Below, one piece after another: positions 1 through 5,412 of a stretch of DNA of 9,503 nt; the stretch's first letter is position 1; each line of letters starts with the position of its first letter. Source of the stretch: Myxococcales bacterium (GTDB lineage: Bacteria > Myxococcota_A > Polyangia > Polyangiales > JADJMO01); the NCBI GenBank assembly GCA_021783935.1, contig JAJXTK010000205.1:1-9503 (forward strand), written 5' to 3'. Below the pieces are notes generated by a model that did no database searches, had not been told where the DNA came from, and saw only the letters and a program-made list of their open reading frames with translations. The translations under genes and the position numbers were made by a program.

Positions 1-2352
1 CTCGCGCGCGACGATCTGGCGACGGCCACCTCGCTGCTCGATCTGCGCACCGTCGGCGGCGACGCGCGGCGCATCGAGGCGCTCGTTCGCCGGGCGCTCG
101 ACGGCTTCTTCACCGCGGAGCTCGGGAGCTTCCTCGGCCGGCTGCGCGAGGAGCAGGCGAGCCGTCACGAGCGCTACGGCGGCTCGCTCTACCTGCTCGA
201 GCCCGACGTGAAGAGCGGCGCGGGCGGCCTTCGCGACCTCGATCTCGCCCGCTGGGCCGCGCGGGCGCGCTACCACGTCGCCGAGCTCTCGCAGCTGGTG
301 CCGCTCGGCGTGCTCTTGCCGCGCGAGGCCGAGGAGCTGCGCGAGGCCGAGGCGTTCCTCTGGCAGGTGCGCGCGCGCCTGCACGTGCGCGCCGGGCGAC
401 GCAGCGATCGCATCACGTTCGACGCCCAAGAGGAGCTCGGCAAGTCGCTCGAAGGCGCCCTCGACGAGCCCGACGCGGTCGCGGCCGAGCGCTTCATGCA
501 GCGCTATTACGGCCACGCGCGCACCATCGCGCGCATGGTCGAGCGGGTGCTCGACGTCTGCGAGCCGCCCCGCAAGACGCGCCCGTCGGGCCCCGGCGAG
601 CTGCTCGCGCCTGGCGTGCGCACCTTCGACGCGCAGTCGACGCTCGAGTCGCCCGCGCAGCTCGCCGACGACCCGGCCCTCGCGATGCGGCTCTATCACG
701 CCGCCATGCGCCGGGGCATGAGCGTCTACCCGTACGCGCGCGACGCGGTGGCGCGCGTCTGCCACGATCCGAGCTTCTGCGAGGGGCTGCGGCGCAGCCC
801 CGAGGCCGCGCGCCTGTTCCTCGACTGCCTGGTCCACGCGGCCGAGCGCGAGGTGCCGGCGCGGCACGGCGCGCCCGTCAAGGGCTCGATCCTCCGCGAG
901 CTGCACGACGTCGGCCTGCTGCTCGCGATGGTGCCCGAATTTCACCCCGTCGTCGGGCGCGTGCACCACGACATCTACCACGTGTACACGGTCGACGTTC
1001 ACAGCGTGGCCGCGGTCGATCGCCTGCGCGCGCTGCAGCGCGGCGACCTCGCCTCCGAGCACAAGCTCGCCTGCCGCCTCGCCGGCGACGTCGCGCGACC
1101 GCTGCCGCTCTACGTGGCGCTCTTGCTCCACGACGTCGGCAAGGGGCAAGGCGGCGCAGGGCACAGCGAGCGCGGCGCGCTCCAATGCCGACCGATCTGC
1201 GAGCGGCTCGGGCTCTCGGCCGAGGAGGTCGACGAGGTCGCGTGGCTCATCCGCGAGCACCTCACGATGTACCACGTGGCCACGCGCCGCGACCTCGAGG
1301 ACCCGGGCACCGTCGGCGCGTTCGCGCAGACGATCCGGCAGGGGGGCGGCTCGCCGATCGAGCGGCTGCAGAAGCTGTACCTGCTGACCGTCGCCGACAT
1401 CTCGACCACCTCGCCCACCGCGATGACCTCGTGGAAGGCGCGCATGCTCGACGACCTGTTCCTCGCGACGAGCCACCACCTCGCGAGCGAGCAGCGCAGC
1501 CTCGAGTCGTCCGATCAGGCCCTCGCGCGCGTGCGCGCGGCGGCGGCGGCGTGGCCGGGGAGCGGCGGGCGCGTCGAGCCGTTCCTCGACGCGTTCCTCG
1601 CCGGGATGCCGAAGTTCTACCTCGCCGCGCACGACGGCGCGGCGGTGGCGGCGCACGCGGCCATCGCGCGCCGTCGCGGCGCCAAGGGGGCGATCGTCGG
1701 CATCGCGCCGAGGAAGCACCCCGACGCGATGACCCTGTGCGTGGTCGCCGCCGACCGCCCCGGCCTGCTCGCGAAGATCGCCGCCGCGCTCGCCGCAAGC
1801 CGCCTCGAGATCCTCACGGCGCACATCTTCGTGCGCCCGCTGTCGCTCGCCGAGATCGGCGGCAGCGAGATCGAGGCGGTCGACCTCTTCGACGTGCGAC
1901 GCTCGGCGCGCGAGGGAGACGAGGCGATCGCGCCGCTCACGGACCAGGAGCTCGCGCGGCTCGAGGCGGATCTGCAGGCGCTGCTCGACGGCGCGATCGA
2001 GCCGCACAAGCTGCTGCACGATCGCCGCGGCGGCGGCAGCTTCCGCGAGCGGCCGAGCCCGGCGGTCGAGACCGAGGTCGAGATCGACGACCGCGCCTCG
2101 CGGCGCTTCACGGTCATCGACGTCTACGCGAAGGATCGCCCCGGCCTGCTCTTCACGATCGCCAACGCGCTGCACGAGCTGGGGCTGTCGATCGCGCGCT
2201 CGAAGATCGCGACCGAGGGCGCGCGCGCCGCCGACAGCTTCTACGTCACCGAGCTCGACGGAACGAAGGTAGGCTCGCCGAGCCGCCAGGACGAGATCGC
2301 GCGCAACGTCACCGCCGCCATCGAGCGGCTCGCACGGGAAGGACTCGCATGA
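1..2352 (+). CDS. glnD: Bifunctional [protein-PII] uridylyltransferase/uridylyl-removing enzyme GlnD (5'-truncated by window edge)
   Basis: GlnD adds UMP to, or removes it from, PII signalling proteins according to glutamine level, setting cytoplasmic nitrogen status. Frame 1 is open from base 1, so 783 residues are visible; E. coli GlnD has about 890, so roughly the first 100-150 are missing, including the catalytic GG..R/D-x-D nucleotidyltransferase core. The visible protein starts in the tail of that domain (an SLLDLRTVGGD block) and continues with LEPDVKSGAGGLRDLD (about residues 62-77), a GlnD hallmark. An HD domain follows, with HVYTVDVHS (H334), LLLHDVGKG (H377-D378), GHSERG (H388), REH (H420) and VADI (D466): the expected metal ligands of the uridylyl-removing site. 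Two C-terminal ACT domains, which sense glutamine, lie near 575-655 and 700-783, each with a DRPGLL motif (from D585 and D712). The GTG at 208 lies inside a conserved motif and is not the start. The stop overlaps the next gene. No PII gene is in view. Confidence 0.95.
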   Translation, partial: LARDDLATATSLLDLRTVGGDARRIEALVRRALDGFFTAELGSFLGRLREEQASRHERYGGSLYLLEPDVKSGAGGLRDLDLARWAARARYHVAELSQLVPLGVLLPREAEELREAEAFLWQVRARLHVRAGRRSDRITFDAQEELGKSLEGALDEPDAVAAERFMQRYYGHARTIARMVERVLDVCEPPRKTRPSGPGELLAPGVRTFDAQSTLESPAQLADDPALAMRLYHAAMRRGMSVYPYARDAVARVCHDPSFCEGLRRSPEAARLFLDCLVHAAEREVPARHGAPVKGSILRELHDVGLLLAMVPEFHPVVGRVHHDIYHVYTVDVHSVAAVDRLRALQRGDLASEHKLACRLAGDVARPLPLYVALLLHDVGKGQGGAGHSERGALQCRPICERLGLSAEEVDEVAWLIREHLTMYHVATRRDLEDPGTVGAFAQTIRQGGGSPIERLQKLYLLTVADISTTSPTAMTSWKARMLDDLFLATSHHLASEQRSLESSDQALARVRAAAAAWPGSGGRVEPFLDAFLAGMPKFYLAAHDGAAVAAHAAIARRRGAKGAIVGIAPRKHPDAMTLCVVAADRPGLLAKIAAALAASRLEILTAHIFVRPLSLAEIGGSEIEAVDLFDVRRSAREGDEAIAPLTDQELARLEADLQALLDGAIEPHKLLHDRRGGGSFRERPSPAVETEVEIDDRASRRFTVIDVYAKDRPGLLFTIANALHELGLSIARSKIATEGARAADSFYVTELDGTKVGSPSRQDEIARNVTAAIERLAREGLA
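2336..2343 (+). promoter_or_regulatory. Ribosome binding site for the TPR lipoprotein
   Basis: The purine run GGGAAGGA sits inside the last codons of glnD. It is 5 nt before an ATG at 2349 and 8 nt before a second, adjacent in-frame ATG at 2352. Both spacings are workable, so either ATG could be used; the protein would differ by one methionine. Its presence shows that translation of the lipoprotein starts at the glnD stop and not at the far-upstream start of the same open frame. Confidence 0.6.
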
Positions 2353-3377
2353 TGCGGCACGCACCGAGCTCGCAGTGGACCGCCGTCAGCGCCGCCCTCG
2401 CCGCGCCCGCGCTCGCGGCGCTCGTCGCGTGCGGCGGCCAGCCCGAGCAAGCCAAGGCGCCGACCCCGAGCCTCGACGACAAGCCGGCCGCCTCCGCGTC
2501 CGCCAGCGGTCCCATCGCCTCGCAGGCCGCGAACGATGCCTACGCGGCGCTCGAGGCGAAGGACCTCGCGACCGCGCGCGCCAAGGCGGAGCAGGCGCTC
2601 AAGGACGCCCCCGCCGACCCGATCGCCAACCTCGTGCTCGGCGTCTGCGACGAGGCCGACAAGAAGGTCGACTCGGCGATCGCGCACTACGAGGCCGCGC
2701 TGAAGGCCGATCCGAAGAACCTCGCGGCGGCGGTCAACCTCTCGGCGATCTTCGTCGACCGCAAGGAGTGGGATCGCGCGATCGAGGTCGCCAAGCAGGG
2801 GCTCGCGAGCGCCAAGGCCGCCTGGGAGCTGCACGCGAACCTCGGCTGGGCGCTGCGCGGCAAGGGGGAGCACGACAAGGCCGCCAAGGCGTTCGGCAAC
2901 GCCTCGAAGCTCAACCCCAAGGACGCCGATCTGCAGCTGCGCCGCGGCCAGGAGCTGCTCGCGCAGGCCGAGCCGAACAAGGACGGCGCGCTCAAGGCCT
3001 TCCGCGAGGCGATCTCGCTGGGCGGCGCCGACGAGGCGCTGCTCGCCGAGGCGGGCGTCGGGCTCGGGCAGGCGGGCGATCCGTCGGCGTGCGCGACCGC
3101 GCTCGGCAAGCTGAAGGATCCCGCGCCGGAGCAGCTCCGAGAGCGCGCGGTGTGCAGGCACATGGCGGGCGATCTCGCGGGCGCGCGCGCCGATCTCGAC
3201 CTCGCGATCAAGAAGAGGGCGAGCGCGCAGATGCACTGGTCTGCGGCCGCGTACGCGATGGAGGCCGGCGACGAAAGAGCCTGCAAGGCGCACCTCGCCG
3301 CGATGGGCAAGCTCGCGACCACCGACGACGACAAGGCCAAGGCGGGCAAGGCCGCGCAGCTCTGCAAGAAGAAATAG
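2349..3377 (+). CDS. TPR-repeat lipoprotein, function unknown
   Basis: This is a 342-residue predicted lipoprotein. The leader MMRHAPSS...APALAALVAC ends in a lipobox (LVAC), so Cys28 should become the lipidated N-terminus. A low-complexity linker rich in Ala, Pro and Ser (about 29-57) follows. Residues about 58-225 form consecutive helix-turn-helix units of TPR type: AYAALEAKDLATARAKAEQAL (64-84), then a unit ending AIAHYEAALKADPKN (110-124), one around WDRAIEVAKQGL (141-152), one with NLGWALRGKGEHDKAAKAF (164-182), and GALKAFREAI (213-222). The helical C-terminal part (230-342) holds degenerate repeats and four cysteines (248, 269, 312, 339). TPRs bind peptides or proteins, so an envelope scaffold or assembly role is possible, but no partner can be named. 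The start overlaps the glnD stop (ATGA), so translational coupling to glnD is likely. Only the part of this open frame from 2349 on is the gene; the earlier part is a shadow of glnD. The TPR lipoprotein call is firm; the function is unknown. Confidence 0.9.
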   Translation: MMRHAPSSQWTAVSAALAAPALAALVACGGQPEQAKAPTPSLDDKPAASASASGPIASQAANDAYAALEAKDLATARAKAEQALKDAPADPIANLVLGVCDEADKKVDSAIAHYEAALKADPKNLAAAVNLSAIFVDRKEWDRAIEVAKQGLASAKAAWELHANLGWALRGKGEHDKAAKAFGNASKLNPKDADLQLRRGQELLAQAEPNKDGALKAFREAISLGGADEALLAEAGVGLGQAGDPSACATALGKLKDPAPEQLRERAVCRHMAGDLAGARADLDLAIKKRASAQMHWSAAAYAMEAGDERACKAHLAAMGKLATTDDDKAKAGKAAQLCKKK

Positions 3378-3385
3378 CCAGGCCA

Positions 3386-3399
3386 CCTCGATACCGAGG
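3386..3399 (+). other. Small stem-loop after the TPR lipoprotein gene
   Basis: CCTCG (3386-3390) pairs with CGAGG (3395-3399) around an ATAC loop, beginning 8 nt after the TAG stop. It has only 5 bp and no T-run follows. A second 5-bp stem (CGCGC 3412-3416 with GCGCG 3425-3429) follows shortly. Together they could slow polymerase at the end of the glnD-lipoprotein transcript, but short GC stems are common by chance at this base composition. Confidence 0.2.
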
Positions 3400-3434
3400 C
3401 GACGTGCGGAGCGCGCCCCGCCGTGCGCGGCCGC

Positions 3435-3463
3435 TTGCCCGGTGGAGGCGCGAGCGCTAAGGT
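3435..3463 (+). promoter_or_regulatory. Candidate housekeeping sigma-factor promoter of rpoZ
   Basis: TTGCCC (3435-3440, -35-like, 4 of 6 matches to TTGACA) is separated by exactly 17 nt from TAAGGT (3458-3463, -10-like). TAAGGT-type -10 elements are plausible for the primary sigma factor in GC-rich deltaproteobacteria/Myxococcota. This is one of the few A/T-containing hexamers in the gap. Transcription would begin near 3470 and leave a leader of about 34 nt before the rpoZ ATG. It was identified by eye only. Confidence 0.45.
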
Positions 3464-3489
3464 GCCCGCCCTTTCCCTTCACGGCCTCC

Positions 3490-3494
3490 AGGAG
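3490..3494 (+). promoter_or_regulatory. Ribosome binding site of rpoZ
   Basis: AGGAG, followed by more purines, lies 9 nt before the ATG at 3504. This places the start there and not at the GTG at 3423, which would add 27 residues unrelated to the omega family. Confidence 0.75.
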
Positions 3495-3503
3495 AAGAGA
3501 CGA

Positions 3504-3743
3504 ATGGCGCGCGTTACCGTGGAAGACTGCCTCGAGCACGAGGACAACCGCTTCGCGCTGGTGATCCTCGCCGCGCAGCGCACCCGCCAGCTCATGCGCG
3601 GCGCGCAGCCGCTCATCGTCAGCAAGAACAAGTCGGCCGTGTCGGCCCTCCGCGAGATCGCGTCGCACAAGGTCTACTTCGACCGCACGAGCCACGAGGT
3701 CGTCGCGGAGTGGATCGCCGAAGGGCAGAAGCGCACCGGCTGA
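3504..3743 (+). CDS. rpoZ: DNA-directed RNA polymerase omega subunit
   Basis: Omega is the small RNA polymerase subunit that wraps the C-terminal part of beta' and helps its folding and assembly. In some bacteria it also forms part of a ppGpp-binding site. The 79-residue product begins MARVTVEDCLEHEDNRFALV and continues through AAQRTRQLMRG (residues about 23-33), matching the conserved N-terminal MARVTV-D-...NRF-LV-AA-RARQ pattern of E. coli omega. The ALREIASHKVYF segment (about 49-60) corresponds to the ALREI helix of the family. At 79 aa it is slightly shorter than the 91-aa E. coli protein, which is normal outside gammaproteobacteria. The ATG is fixed by a good Shine-Dalgarno sequence and by homology. 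In many proteobacteria rpoZ lies between gmk and spoT; here it sits between lipoprotein genes. A candidate promoter upstream and a strong stem-loop downstream suggest it is transcribed as a single gene. Confidence 0.95.
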   Translation: MARVTVEDCLEHEDNRFALVILAAQRTRQLMRGAQPLIVSKNKSAVSALREIASHKVYFDRTSHEVVAEWIAEGQKRTG

Positions 3744-3752
3744 AGGCGCCGC

Positions 3753-3781
3753 CCGCCGCCCGCCACCCACCGGGGCGGCGG
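3753..3781 (+). terminator. Strong GC stem-loop after rpoZ, candidate terminator without T-tract
   Basis: CCGCCGCCC (3753-3761) pairs perfectly with GGGCGGCGG (3773-3781), giving a 9-bp all-GC stem with an 11-nt loop, starting 9 nt after the rpoZ stop. No T-run follows, so it is not a classical intrinsic terminator. Position and stability fit a U-less terminator, a pause site or a 3' mRNA-stabilising structure. If it only partly terminates, the lipoprotein pair downstream could still be reached from the rpoZ promoter; I see no clear separate promoter in 3782-3841. Confidence 0.4.
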
Positions 3782-3841
3782 ATCGCGGCTCGGCGAGGTC
3801 GCTTGCCGACGAGTCGCTGCCGTTGCACCTGTCGGGGTCTC

Positions 3842-5404
3842 ATGGGTCATCGCCGCTCGAAGCTCGCCAGCGCCGCGATCGCGCTCGTCGCCGTGCTCGG
3901 CGCGGGCTGCTACTCCTACGGCGGCAAGGGGAGCGATCCGGTCGACGACGGGCTCTACTTCCCCGTCGGCGCCGCGCTGACCACCACCGGCAACTTCCTG
4001 GTCATCGCCAACAGCGACTTCGACCTCGCCTACAACGCCGGCACCATCCAGGCGATCGACCTCGCGAGCCAGGACCCCAAGCGCGGCGTCGCCGCCGCCA
4101 CGCGCGCGTGCGAGCAGCAGCTCGAGACCCCCGAGTGCTTGGCGCCCCCCGAGTCGGCGCCGTGGAACCAGTGCCAGACGCAGCTCGGCACGCTCGGCTG
4201 CTTGGGCATCTCGTCGTCGCCGTACGTCCGCGCGTCGGTGCGCATCGGCGCGTTCTCGTCCGACCTGAAGGCGGTCGCGCTCTACGACGACGTCGCGGAC
4301 GGCAAGCAGCAGGTGCCGAACGCCTCGCGCGTGGTCGTGCCGGTGCGCGGCGACGCCACCGTCACCTACGTCGACGCGATCGACGACGTCGTCGACGCCG
4401 CGGGCAACGCGCACGTCACCTTCGATTGCTACGCGGGCGCGGGCCCCGACGAGCTCGGCCACGCCTGTGATCCGAACCATCGCGTCGGGCAGGTGCCGAC
4501 CGCCGACGCCCGGCAGCTGACGCTCGAGGGCGAGCCGTTCGCGATCGCCGTGCCGAGCTTCTTCCAGTGCGGGAGGCTCGACTCCGACGGGCGCTGCCCG
4601 CTCGAGCCTGCGCGCAGCCGGGGCATCGCCGCCGTCGTCCACCAAGACACCGGCGACGTGAGCGTCTTCCACGACGTCCAGCAGCGCAACGCGCCGCCGG
4701 TGCTCGCCTTCACGCTCACGGGCCTCGCGCTCAGCGCGACGGCGATCGCCCCGCTCGACGTCGCCGCCGGCGTGAGCGAGGCCGACCCGGTCGTGCAGTT
4801 CGTCCCGCGCTTCATCGTGACGAACAACTCGCAGGCGTCGTTGTTCCTCGTCTCCTACCTGGGCGACGACGGCAACCCCGATCGCAGCGTGCTCGCGGTC
4901 TCGTCGCTGATCCCGGTCCCCACGCAGACCACCGGGACCGATATGCGCGGCGCGGTCGTCGACCCGCCGGGGCCGGGCGAGACCCGCGCGACGCGCGTGT
5001 TCCTCACGAGCCGCTCCCCCGCGAGCATCGTGCTCGGCGAGGTCGACACGCCCACGGGGATCCTCCATTTCTACGACAGCGTGCCGCTGCCCACGGGGCC
5101 GTCGCGCATCGTGCGCAGCTCCGTCGTCGACGCGAGCGGCATCGCGCACACGCGCATCTACGTCATCGCGTACGACACGGCGTACGTGATGGCGTTCGAC
5201 CCGGACGCGCGGCGGCTCGGCAACTCCATCCGCACCGATCGCGGGCCGTACTCCATGGCGATCGACGATCAGCGCCACCTCGGCTACCTCGCGAACTTCA
5301 TCGACGGCACCATCGAGGTGATCGAGCTGGACGTGAAGGCGCACCCTGCGCTCTACGAGCAGGTCGTATTCAAGGTCGGCATCCCGCAGGGACCGCGCTC
5401 GTGA
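3842..5404 (+). CDS. Cysteine-rich beta-propeller-like lipoprotein (smaller of a pair), function unknown
   Basis: This is a predicted lipoprotein of 520 residues. The leader MGHRRSKLASAAIALVAVLG ends in a GAGC lipobox (Cys23). The ATG at 3842 is chosen because it gives a complete signal peptide; its Shine-Dalgarno is weak (GGGG 4 nt upstream). The open frame extends back into rpoZ but would add no sensible leader. Blade-like strands recur through the mature part: FLVIANSDFDLAYNAGTIQAID (from about 52), GIAAVVHQDTGDVSVF (261-276), PRFIVTNNSQASLFLVSY (322-339), TRVFLTSRSPASIVLGEVD (384-402), TRIYVIAYDTAYVMAFD (437-453) and GYLANFIDGTIEVIELD (481-497). The last closely resembles the YVTN/YncE propeller signature Y-AN-DGT-V-D. 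Eight cysteines after the lipobox form four close pairs (90/99, 111/120, 196/209, 243/252), as expected of an exported protein with disulfides. No catalytic motif is seen. The larger partner gene begins right at its stop, so co-expression is very likely. Lipoprotein call firm; propeller fold probable; function unknown. Confidence 0.88.
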   Translation: MGHRRSKLASAAIALVAVLGAGCYSYGGKGSDPVDDGLYFPVGAALTTTGNFLVIANSDFDLAYNAGTIQAIDLASQDPKRGVAAATRACEQQLETPECLAPPESAPWNQCQTQLGTLGCLGISSSPYVRASVRIGAFSSDLKAVALYDDVADGKQQVPNASRVVVPVRGDATVTYVDAIDDVVDAAGNAHVTFDCYAGAGPDELGHACDPNHRVGQVPTADARQLTLEGEPFAIAVPSFFQCGRLDSDGRCPLEPARSRGIAAVVHQDTGDVSVFHDVQQRNAPPVLAFTLTGLALSATAIAPLDVAAGVSEADPVVQFVPRFIVTNNSQASLFLVSYLGDDGNPDRSVLAVSSLIPVPTQTTGTDMRGAVVDPPGPGETRATRVFLTSRSPASIVLGEVDTPTGILHFYDSVPLPTGPSRIVRSSVVDASGIAHTRIYVIAYDTAYVMAFDPDARRLGNSIRTDRGPYSMAIDDQRHLGYLANFIDGTIEVIELDVKAHPALYEQVVFKVGIPQGPRS

Positions 5405-5407
5405 GGG
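5403..5407 (+). promoter_or_regulatory. Ribosome binding site of the large lipoprotein
   Basis: GAGGG overlaps the stop codon of the upstream lipoprotein gene and lies 5 nt before the ATG at 5413, supporting that start. A GTG at 5401, overlapping the same stop as GTGA, is also in frame and has AGGGA 8 nt upstream, so a four-residue longer form is possible. Confidence 0.5.
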
Positions 5408-5412
5408 CAGCC

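Noticed and set aside
1185..2348. Long in-frame extension upstream of the TPR lipoprotein
   Set aside because: It translates to Arg-rich low-complexity sequence overlapping the well-supported GlnD HD and ACT domains; the lipoprotein leader begins at 2349.
208..2352. glnD starting at the GTG at 208
   Set aside because: The frame is open to base 1 and the upstream codons encode conserved GlnD sequence (SLLDLRTVGGD and later LEPDVKSG), so 208 is internal.
2241..3770. 509-codon open frame on the minus strand across the TPR lipoprotein and rpoZ
   Set aside because: The product is Arg/Ala/Gly/Val-rich with no recognisable motif and opposes two well-supported genes; it is a by-product of the GC-biased third positions.
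3801..3841. Possible promoter before the lipoprotein pair (TTGCCG at 3803, TTGCAC at 3823)
   Set aside because: No acceptable -10 hexamer is found at 16-18 nt from TTGCCG, and TTGCAC would place the -10 inside the coding sequence.
4380..4395. 16-bp perfect palindrome TCGACGACGTCGTCGA, a possible operator
   Set aside because: It lies inside a coding region and is explained by alternating Asp (GAC) and Val (GTC) codons for an IDDVVD stretch.
4567..5412. Upstream extension of the large lipoprotein frame
   Set aside because: This part overlaps the smaller lipoprotein in another frame and encodes Arg-rich sequence; the lipoprotein leader begins at 5413.
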